Source of the DNA: Treponema sp.
GTDB lineage: Bacteria > Spirochaetota > Spirochaetia > Treponematales > Treponemataceae
Assembly (NCBI GenBank): GCA_021442965.1
Contig: JABUUX010000119.1
Location: forward strand, 1 to 5,031
Length of the DNA stretch: 5,031 bases
Direction of reading: 5' to 3'
Below the pieces are notes generated by a model. It saw only the letters and a program-made list of their open reading frames with translations, was not told where the DNA came from and did no database searches. Positions within the stretch are counted from its first letter, which is position 1. The number at the start of each line of letters is the position of its first letter. Below, one piece after another: positions 1 to 5,031 of this stretch. The position numbers were made by a program, and so were the translations under genes.

Positions 1-1440
1 ATTATGACCCATAGTGTTCATAAGGAGCATTTTTCTGATAAAGCAAATTGCCGAAATGCTGCTAACGGTCTTATGAAACGAAAAGACGGGAATGGAAGTG
101 AATATTTAAAATTAATAACATACGATGCACTTGTTACAGAAGGTAATTCACCTTTTAAAACTGAAGGTGAAAAAATAATGTGGCTTCGCTCTGTTGGTTT
201 TGAAACTTCGCCACTTTGTATCTGTAAGAATGCTGAAGAAGTAATCAAATACCGAGAATACGTAATGGAACAACGTAAAACTCTGGAATATGATATTGAT
301 GGGTTAGTAATAAAAGAGCAAAGTATAAATTTGGAAGATGCTTATCGTGCACGTCCGGACCGACAAATTGCTTTTAAATTTAGTCTTGAAGAAGCTGTGT
401 CAGTTTTGCGTCAGGTAGAGTGGAGCATTTCTGGGGGAACCTATACACCGGTAGCTGTATTTGATGAGGTTGAATTAAACGGAACAAAAGTTCAACGAGC
501 TTCATTAGCAAATCCTGACACAATGAGAAAACTTGGTATAAAGATTGGAAGTCATGTTGTTGTTGTTAAGCGTGGAGAAATAATTCCTAAAATTATGAGC
601 GTTGTAAATGCAAATGAAGCTGATACAACTCCAGTTTCTTATCCTGAAAATTGTGAATGTTGTGGAACAAAACTTATAGATGAAGGAAGCAGACTTTTTT
701 GTCCAAATAAGTCTTGTGAGAAACGAATATTACATCAGCTGTTAAAATGGCAGCAGGTTGTAGATATAAGAGATTTTGGTGTTACATTGATAGAAAATCT
801 ATTTAAAGATAAAAGACTCAAATGTATATCTGATATTTATTCTTTGACAGTGGAAGACCTGGTTCCATATTTCCTTAAGGATGATTCAATTGAAAAAGGA
901 AAGGAAAGTCTTGGAGCTGAAAAAGTTTTTGCCTCAATACAGTCTCATAAAAATTTAAAGTTATCTACTTTTCTTGCTGGATTTGATATTGAAGGTTTTG
1001 GTGAAACGATGGCAGAAAATCTGATTAATTCAGGATTTGATACTCTTGATAAGATTTTGAATGCTAAAAAAGAAAATATTTCTTCCTGTTATGGATTTGC
1101 TGAAATTACAGCTCGTACGATTTGTGAAGGCTTAAATGAAAACAAAGATGAAATGCTGTCCCTTATTCATAATGGTTGTATTACACTAAAGGAAACTGGT
1201 GGAGGAAAGCTTTCTGGAAAATCTTTTTGTTTTACAGGTGAGTTAAAAACTATGAAACGTCAGGATGCAGAGAATCTGGTAAAAGATGCCGGAGGAAATG
1301 CAAAATCTTCTGTTACAAAAGATCTTTCATATCTTGTTACGAATGATACAGAAAGTGGAAGCTCCAAAAATATCAAAGCTCAGAAATTTGGGATACCAAT
1401 TATAAATGAAGAAGAGTTTTTGAAGCTTGTCAAGATTTAA
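1..1440 (+). CDS. ligA: NAD+-dependent DNA ligase LigA, 5'-truncated by window edge
   Basis: LigA seals 3'-OH/5'-phosphate nicks in duplex DNA using NAD+, in replication and repair. The frame is open at base 1, so the ATG at 4-6 is internal and the gene starts upstream. By comparison with E. coli LigA (671 aa) roughly 180 N-terminal residues are missing, including domain Ia and the adenylated lysine of KxDG. Numbering from the Met at base 4, visible parts are: the adenylation-domain RNAANG motif (16-22, R17 matching E. coli R200); YDIDGLVIK (96-104, D99 and K104 matching D285 and K290); AFKF (123-126, K125 matching K314); OB fold about 133-205; Cys4 zinc finger C217, C220, C233, C238; helix-hairpin-helix region about 241-390; and a C-terminal BRCT domain about 400-478 with the GG pair at 430-431. 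Spacing between these residues closely matches E. coli. Several motifs are divergent, for example NCRNAANG where NPRNAAAG is usual. It converges on thiI with no gap, and no terminator is visible. Identity is secure. Confidence 0.96.
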   Translation: MMTHSVHKEHFSDKANCRNAANGLMKRKDGNGSEYLKLITYDALVTEGNSPFKTEGEKIMWLRSVGFETSPLCICKNAEEVIKYREYVMEQRKTLEYDIDGLVIKEQSINLEDAYRARPDRQIAFKFSLEEAVSVLRQVEWSISGGTYTPVAVFDEVELNGTKVQRASLANPDTMRKLGIKIGSHVVVVKRGEIIPKIMSVVNANEADTTPVSYPENCECCGTKLIDEGSRLFCPNKSCEKRILHQLLKWQQVVDIRDFGVTLIENLFKDKRLKCISDIYSLTVEDLVPYFLKDDSIEKGKESLGAEKVFASIQSHKNLKLSTFLAGFDIEGFGETMAENLINSGFDTLDKILNAKKENISSCYGFAEITARTICEGLNENKDEMLSLIHNGCITLKETGGGKLSGKSFCFTGELKTMKRQDAENLVKDAGGNAKSSVTKDLSYLVTNDTESGSSKNIKAQKFGIPIINEEEFLKLVKI

Positions 1441-2592
1441 TTATTGAACACTAAATTTTTTTACATCTCGCTTTTCAAAACTTTCCTTTATAAGTTCATC
1501 GATTTCCATATTCTTATAAATTTCTTCTGCATCTTCAATACGACCTCTAAGAACAGGATGTTTTGGGCTAAAAAGAACACAACAGTCTTCATAAGGCAGA
1601 ATTGATGTTTCATATGTATCTATATCAACAGCTGTTTTGATAATCTCTTCCTTATCTAATCCCACCAATGGTCGTAAAAGGGGATAGTTTGCAAAGTGTT
1701 CTGTTACAGCCATATTTTCAATAGTTTGGCTTGCAACTTGACCAAGGCTTTCTCCTGTAATAATACAGTCGGCAGCAATTCTATCTGCAACCATGTTAGC
1801 CACTTTCATCATGCAAACTCTAAGCATTAGTGTTGACCAGGCTTCAGGTGCTTTAGATTTTATACGCATCTGAACTTCTGTAAATGGAATTATATTTAGA
1901 TATGTATTTATCCCATAATAAGACAATTTTTCTGCAAGTGTTTCAACTTTTTTTTGAGCTTCTTCAGAGGTGTATGGATAGGAATGAAAATAACAGCATT
2001 CAACTCTCATACCACGTCGAAGCATTCTGTATCCTGCAACAGGAGAATCAAGACCACCAGAAAGAAGAAGCAGACCTTTCCCTGAACTTCCAACAGGAAG
2101 TCCGCGACATCCTGTGTTTGAGTCAGAATAAACATAAGTTGTGTCGCGAACTTCAACATAAATTATTACGTCTGGATTATGAACGTCAACTTTCATGATA
2201 CTTTCAACAGGCCCGGCTGCTTCACAACAAATTTCATATGAATTTAGAGGAAATTTTTTATCAGCCCGTCTGGCATCAATTTTAAAGGTTCTGGCACCTT
2301 TTGAATTAGAAACTTTTGCTTCTTCAAGAACACATTCTTTTATTGATTCAATATCTTTATTACATGTTCTTGTTTTTGCCCAGCCTGTAATTCCAATAAG
2401 ATGTTGTAATGCAAATTCAACTTTTTCAGAATCTTTTTCTTCACAATCTAGAAACATTCTTCCAGCTCTGCATGTTACTTTTACATTACAGCCTTCAAGA
2501 TATTTCTTTACATTGCGGACTAAAAGTTGTTCAAAAACTTGAATGTTTGTCCCTTTTAGTGTTAATTCTCCAACTTTAGCAAGATAAATCAT
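1441..2592 (-). CDS. thiI: tRNA 4-thiouridine synthase ThiI, rhodanese-less form
   Basis: ThiI adenylates U8 of tRNA and replaces its oxygen with sulfur (s4U, a near-UV sensor). In some bacteria it also supplies sulfur for the thiamine thiazole. The 383-residue protein has an N-terminal ferredoxin-like region (about 1-58), a THUMP tRNA-binding domain (about 59-165) and a PP-loop ATP-pyrophosphatase domain with SGGLDS at 178-183. It also has the family stretch ESLGQVASQT at 281-290 and PYEDCC at 333-338 followed by KHP at 344-346. C337 or C338 should correspond to the conserved catalytic cysteine (E. coli C344). It ends without the rhodanese domain that carries the second active cysteine in E. 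coli (482 aa), so it resembles the shorter Bacillus-type ThiI, in which a cysteine desulfurase is thought to deliver sulfur directly. The start overlaps the clpX stop by one base, implying translational coupling. No thiamine gene is in view, so tRNA modification is the likelier role (inference). Confidence 0.95.
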   Translation of the reverse strand: MIYLAKVGELTLKGTNIQVFEQLLVRNVKKYLEGCNVKVTCRAGRMFLDCEEKDSEKVEFALQHLIGITGWAKTRTCNKDIESIKECVLEEAKVSNSKGARTFKIDARRADKKFPLNSYEICCEAAGPVESIMKVDVHNPDVIIYVEVRDTTYVYSDSNTGCRGLPVGSSGKGLLLLSGGLDSPVAGYRMLRRGMRVECCYFHSYPYTSEEAQKKVETLAEKLSYYGINTYLNIIPFTEVQMRIKSKAPEAWSTLMLRVCMMKVANMVADRIAADCIITGESLGQVASQTIENMAVTEHFANYPLLRPLVGLDKEEIIKTAVDIDTYETSILPYEDCCVLFSPKHPVLRGRIEDAEEIYKNMEIDELIKESFEKRDVKKFSVQ

Positions 2593-2604
2593 TATGAGGC
2601 TTCC
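2590..2604 (-). promoter_or_regulatory. clpX-thiI TAATG overlap with weak ribosome binding site
   Basis: On the minus strand the clpX stop TAA (2594-2592) and thiI start ATG (2592-2590) share one A, giving TAATG. A GGAAG (2604-2600) inside the last clpX codons lies seven bases before the thiI ATG and can act as a modest Shine-Dalgarno. The arrangement supports the chosen thiI start and suggests termination-reinitiation by the ribosome finishing clpX. Confidence 0.8.
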
Positions 2605-3863
2605 GATGCATCAGGGAGTGAAAGTTTTACAACCTTAGAAATAATATCTGGGTTTTTATTTTTTACAATATCTTTTGTAACTGTAAAACGTTTTTTGCCT
2701 TTGATATCTGGAGCTTCAAACATAACATCCATAAGCAATTTTTCAACTATTGTTCTAAGACCTCGGGCTCCTGTTTTCTGACGAATAGCTTCACATGCAA
2801 TTTCCCGAATAGCATCCTTATCGAATAAAAGTTCAGTGTCATCAATAGCAAAAGATGCAGCAAACTGTTTGGTAATTGCATTTTTTGGTTCTGTAAGAAC
2901 ACGAACCAGATCTTCTTCTTCAAGCTCTTTTAAGGCCACAGTTATAGGCATACGACCTATAAGTTCTGGTATGATTCCAAATTTTACCAAATCATCTGGA
3001 GTTGTCTGATGAAGAAGATTTACTTTATCTTCTGAAGACATTTGACCAATGTTTGAACCAAATCCCATAGATCGGCCTTGAGTTCGTTTTTCTACAATTT
3101 CATCAAGTCCAACGAAAGCACCTCCAAGAATAAAGAGGATATTTGTTGTGTCAATTTGAAGCATTTCTTGATTAGGATGTTTTCTTCCTCCCTGTGGAGG
3201 AACATTTGCAACAGTGCCTTCAATGATTTTTAATAGAGCCTGCTGAACGCCTTCTCCTGAAACATCACGAGTTATAGAAGTGTTTTCACTTTTTCTGGCA
3301 ATTTTATCAATTTCGTCAATAAATATAATTCCATGTTCCGCTGCCGCAATATTCCCGTCAGCTGCATTTATTAGTTTTAAAAGAACGTTTTCAACATCTT
3401 CACCTACATATCCAGCTTCTGTAAGAGTAGTAGCATCTGCAATAGCAAATGGAACTTGAAGTTTTTGCGCCAAAGTTTTTGCAAGAAGAGTTTTTCCACT
3501 TCCAGTTGGTCCTATAAGAAGAACGTTGGACTTTTCAATTTTAACATCATCATCTTTTCTTACTGAAGGTAAAACAGAAAGCCTTTTATAATGGTTATAA
3601 ACAGCAACTGAAAGAACTTTTTTTGCTTCATCCTGACCAATTACATACTGATCAAGGTACTCTTTAAATTCTTTAGGAGAAGGAACTTCAGAAAGTTCAA
3701 TAGGTGTATATCCATCCTGTTGTTGCTCTAAAATACTTTGGCATATAGCTACACATTTATTACAGATAAAAAGATTTGGAGCAGGACCTTCAACAAGAAT
3801 TCTTCCTTTGTCTTCATTTTTACCGCAGAAGCAGCAGAATCTGTCGTTTTGAAAACGTTTCAT
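2592..3863 (-). CDS. clpX: ATP-dependent Clp protease unfoldase subunit ClpX
   Basis: ClpX is the hexameric cytosolic AAA+ unfoldase that recognises tagged or misfolded proteins and threads them into ClpP. At 423 aa it matches E. coli ClpX (424 aa). Visible in order: the N-terminal zinc-binding domain with C10, C13, C34, C37; Walker A GPTGSGKT at 118-125; pore-1 loop GYVGE at 151-155 (Y152 grips substrate); Walker B IIFIDE at 179-184; RKH loop at 227-229; the ClpP-docking loop reading MGF at 266-268, where E. coli has IGF; the box VII arginine finger R314 in LIGRMP; and sensor-2 R370 in GARGLR. All motifs of an active, ClpP-competent ClpX are therefore present; the methionine in the docking tripeptide keeps its hydrophobic character. 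The ATG at 3863 is supported by an AAGGAAA Shine-Dalgarno. The gene lies 21 bases after clpP and overlaps thiI, so the three are probably co-transcribed. No promoter of its own is evident. Confidence 0.98.
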   Translation of the reverse strand: MKRFQNDRFCCFCGKNEDKGRILVEGPAPNLFICNKCVAICQSILEQQQDGYTPIELSEVPSPKEFKEYLDQYVIGQDEAKKVLSVAVYNHYKRLSVLPSVRKDDDVKIEKSNVLLIGPTGSGKTLLAKTLAQKLQVPFAIADATTLTEAGYVGEDVENVLLKLINAADGNIAAAEHGIIFIDEIDKIARKSENTSITRDVSGEGVQQALLKIIEGTVANVPPQGGRKHPNQEMLQIDTTNILFILGGAFVGLDEIVEKRTQGRSMGFGSNIGQMSSEDKVNLLHQTTPDDLVKFGIIPELIGRMPITVALKELEEEDLVRVLTEPKNAITKQFAASFAIDDTELLFDKDAIREIACEAIRQKTGARGLRTIVEKLLMDVMFEAPDIKGKKRFTVTKDIVKNKNPDIISKVVKLSLPDASEAS

Positions 3864-3872
3864 AAAAATCAG

Positions 3873-3879
3873 TTTCCTT
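3873..3879 (-). promoter_or_regulatory. clpX ribosome binding site
   Basis: AAGGAAA on the minus strand ends nine bases before the clpX ATG and lies in the 21-base clpP-clpX spacer. It is a good Shine-Dalgarno match that fixes the clpX start at 3863. Confidence 0.8.
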
Positions 3880-3884
3880 AAATA

Positions 3885-4496
3885 TTATTTATTTTCTGAA
3901 GAAGAACGTTTTACCATCACGTGGTCAATGATGCCATACTCTTTGGCATCGGCTGCACTCATGAAAAAATCTCTTTCCAAGTCATGAGCAACCTGTTCTT
4001 CTGTTTTTTTTGTATGTTTTGCAAAATATTCAATAGATAATTTTTTTAATCGGATAATTTCTTTTGCTTGTATAGAGATATCACTTTCTTGCCCTTCAAC
4101 TCCTCCCCATGGTTGATGAATCATAACTCTTGAAGATGGAAGTGCATAGCGTTTTCCTTCTGTTCCGCCTGCTAATAAAATTGCGGCCATGCTGCAAGCC
4201 TGTCCCAGACATACTGTTTCAATATCGCAGTTTACATACTGCATTGTGTCATAAATGGCAAGACCGGCTGTAACACTCCCCCCCGGTGAGTTGATGTAAA
4301 TACTGATAGGTTTGTCAGGGTTTTCAAGTTCAAGGTAAAGAATCTGAGCTACAGCAAGATCCGCTGTAGTATCATTTATTTCTCCATCAATAAAAACAAT
4401 TCTGTCTTTTAAAAGTCTTGAATAAATATCATAGGATCTTTCACCATTTCCTGTTCTTTCAATAACAAAAGGCATGTTATACATTTTCTCGCTCAT
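3885..4496 (-). CDS. clpP: ATP-dependent Clp protease proteolytic subunit ClpP
   Basis: ClpP is the serine peptidase forming the double-heptamer chamber that degrades proteins unfolded by ClpX or related AAA+ partners. With the start chosen here it has 203 residues, close to other ClpPs. The catalytic triad is S102 (in GQACSMAA), H127 (in MIHQPWGG) and D176 (in ERDFFMSA); NSPGGS at 69-74 is the conserved glycine-rich oxyanion-hole strand. The frame extends upstream to an ATG at 4514, six codons earlier. I prefer 4496 because GGAGA sits four bases before it, whereas the upstream ATG lacks a comparable site; the upstream ATG would also lie only about 11 bases after the predicted transcription start. 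Little or no propeptide is expected: the family-typical segment MPFVIERT begins at residue 8. It is the first gene of the clpP-clpX-thiI unit, separated from tig by a terminator. A run of seven Gs in the coding strand falls in the PGG codons. Confidence 0.98.
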   Translation of the reverse strand: MSEKMYNMPFVIERTGNGERSYDIYSRLLKDRIVFIDGEINDTTADLAVAQILYLELENPDKPISIYINSPGGSVTAGLAIYDTMQYVNCDIETVCLGQACSMAAILLAGGTEGKRYALPSSRVMIHQPWGGVEGQESDISIQAKEIIRLKKLSIEYFAKHTKKTEEQVAHDLERDFFMSAADAKEYGIIDHVMVKRSSSENK

Positions 4497-4500
4497 AAAG

Positions 4501-4505
4501 TCTCC
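4501..4505 (-). promoter_or_regulatory. clpP ribosome binding site that decides the start
   Basis: GGAGA on the minus strand, followed by CTTT and the ATG at 4496-4494. The spacing is slightly short but acceptable. No similar motif precedes the in-frame ATG at 4514-4512, which is why the shorter ClpP was annotated. Confidence 0.7.
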
Positions 4506-4509
4506 AATA

Positions 4510-4525
4510 TACATAATCTTATGTA
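4510..4525. repeat. Palindrome in the clpP leader, candidate operator
   Basis: The + strand reads TACATAATCTTATGTA: perfect 7-base arms TACATAA/TTATGTA around a 2-base centre. It lies just after the predicted -10 box of clpP and covers the expected transcription start and early leader. This is where a dimeric repressor could bind. It does not match the CIRCE element of HrcA or the direct heptads of CtsR as I know them. In AT-rich DNA such a palindrome can also arise by chance, so a regulatory role is inference. Confidence 0.4.
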
Positions 4526-4531
4526 CTTAAG

Positions 4532-4559
4532 AATATATTTTAATTTACTAAAAAATCAA
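4532..4559 (-). promoter_or_regulatory. Predicted sigma70-type promoter for clpP-clpX-thiI
   Basis: On the minus strand TTGATT (4559-4554) and TATATT (4537-4532) are separated by 16 bases. They resemble the -35 TTGACA and -10 TATAAT boxes. They lie downstream of the tig terminator and upstream of the clpP Shine-Dalgarno, giving a start near 4525 and a leader of about 30 bases. The AT-rich background lowers specificity, but the position is right. Confidence 0.5.
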
Positions 4560-4578
4560 TAAAACGTGTAGTATTTCT

Positions 4579-4613
4579 AAAAAAAAGGCTGTCCATTAAA
4601 TTTCAGGACAGCC
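4579..4613 (-). terminator. Rho-independent terminator after tig
   Basis: On the minus strand GGCTGTCC (4613-4606) pairs perfectly with GGACAGCC (4594-4587) across an 11-base loop, followed at once by eight Ts (4586-4579). The hairpin begins 22 bases after the tig stop codon. It is strong and stands out from the AT-rich surroundings, so clpP probably depends mainly on its own promoter, with at most some readthrough from tig. Confidence 0.92.
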
Positions 4614-4635
4614 CGATGCATATTATTTTCCCGGC

Positions 4636-5031
4636 TTATTTAGCCTCAAAAAGTTCTTTAAATGTCATCTTATCACCTTTTGAAACTTTAACTTCTTTGT
4701 AAAGTTCATCAAAAAGTTTATTTTCTTTTACCATATCAATAAGATATTCTTTTGAACGGGCATCATCATAGTGTTTTTTTACTTCTTCAACAGTAATTCC
4801 ACCTTCTTCGGCAATCTTACCATATTCATTTTCAATCTCTTCTGGAGTAACACTGATGTTTTTATCTTTAAGAAGTGCATCAACTATAATTCGACTCTTA
4901 AGCATTTTTTCTGATTCAGAAGCCCACTGTTCAAGCATTCCGGCTTTTGTCTGCCCTGAAGCTACAATCATTTTTTCAAGCTGCTCTGGAGATGTCTGGA
5001 ACTGCTGAGCCATCATTCCCCAACGTCCATC
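4636..5031 (-). CDS. tig: Trigger factor, C-terminal part only (5' end outside window)
   Basis: Trigger factor is the ribosome-associated chaperone that shelters nascent chains; it has ribosome-binding, prolyl isomerase and C-terminal chaperone domains. Only the last 132 codons are here. The frame stays open to the window edge (DGRWG precedes the ATG at 5016), so that ATG is internal. The visible part is mostly charged helix, matching the helical C-terminal arms. The stretch SRIIVDALLKDKNISVTPEE followed by an EEGGITVEEV segment is typical of the family's conserved tail, as is the acidic-basic C-terminus. Neither the ribosome-binding signature nor the isomerase domain can be checked. Identification rests on this C-terminal pattern plus the position directly before clpP-clpX, a very common bacterial order. 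A strong terminator follows the stop codon. Confidence 0.88.
   Translation of the reverse strand, partial: DGRWGMMAQQFQTSPEQLEKMIVASGQTKAGMLEQWASESEKMLKSRIIVDALLKDKNISVTPEEIENEYGKIAEEGGITVEEVKKHYDDARSKEYLIDMVKENKLFDELYKEVKVSKGDKMTFKELFEAK

Noticed and set aside
4..6. ATG at base 4 as the true ligA start
   Set aside because: The frame is open before it and the following residues align to the middle of the LigA adenylation domain, so it is an internal methionine of a gene cut by the window edge.
18..248. 76-codon minus-strand open frame inside ligA
   Set aside because: It lies entirely antisense to the conserved adenylation domain of LigA and shows no recognisable protein features; it is a shadow frame.
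1421..1462. Possible terminator at the ligA-thiI junction, from the partly palindromic TTGAAGCTTGTCAA and the downstream T7 run
   Set aside because: The stem is short and imperfect, and the T-run is about 20 bases away from it, so it does not look like an intrinsic terminator.
1884..2542. Two plus-strand open frames (1884-2198 and 2195-2542) antisense to thiI
   Set aside because: They are opposite well-conserved PP-loop and THUMP sequence of ThiI, resemble no family, and are explained by codon bias of thiI. Their ATG/stop overlap is coincidental.
4004..4011. T8 run within clpP (A8 on the coding strand)
   Set aside because: It encodes the lysines of HTKKTEE in frame and such A-runs are common in AT-rich genes; no hairpin precedes it.
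5014..5016. ATG at 5016 as the start of a short separate gene
   Set aside because: The frame continues upstream to the edge without a stop, and the protein matches the C-terminal part of trigger factor only.
1..5031. A novel accessory or defence-type system
   Set aside because: Every coding stretch is accounted for by LigA, ThiI, ClpX, ClpP and trigger factor; no repeats, transposase, integrase, toxin or unexplained long intergenic DNA is present.

Overview
The window is AT-rich bacterial chromosome and holds only housekeeping genes. It runs from the 3' part of a NAD+-dependent DNA ligase gene (ligA, + strand) into a minus-strand block read right to left: the end of tig (trigger factor), then clpP, clpX and thiI. 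The gene content, AT-rich composition and overall flavour of ClpP and ClpX suggest a spirochaete, perhaps Treponema. This is a low-to-moderate confidence impression; the sequence contains no rRNA or other taxonomic marker.

Layout: 1-1440 is ligA, entering from the left edge without its N-terminus and catalytic lysine. At 1440/1441 its stop codon directly abuts the stop codon of the convergent thiI, with no intergenic base. thiI (1441-2592) overlaps clpX (2592-3863) by one base in a TAATG junction. clpX lies 21 bases downstream of clpP (3885-4496). The 139-base gap between clpP and tig is the only real non-coding stretch. It holds a strong Rho-independent terminator for tig, a plausible sigma70-type promoter for clpP, a 16-base palindrome at the predicted transcription start, and a Shine-Dalgarno sequence that moves the ClpP start 18 bases inside the longest reading frame. 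tig runs off the right edge without its N-terminal part.

Working together: trigger factor meets nascent chains at the ribosome, while ClpX unfolds substrates and feeds them to ClpP. This is the widespread tig-clpP-clpX protein quality-control cluster. thiI, which thiolates U8 of tRNA in the known family, is placed as the translationally coupled last gene of the clpP-clpX unit. All five genes appear intact where visible, with their main catalytic or binding residues present. I see no mobile element, CRISPR array, RNA gene or novel defence-type system. The observations worth a second look are about gene arrangement, the clpP leader and the divergent ligase motifs.
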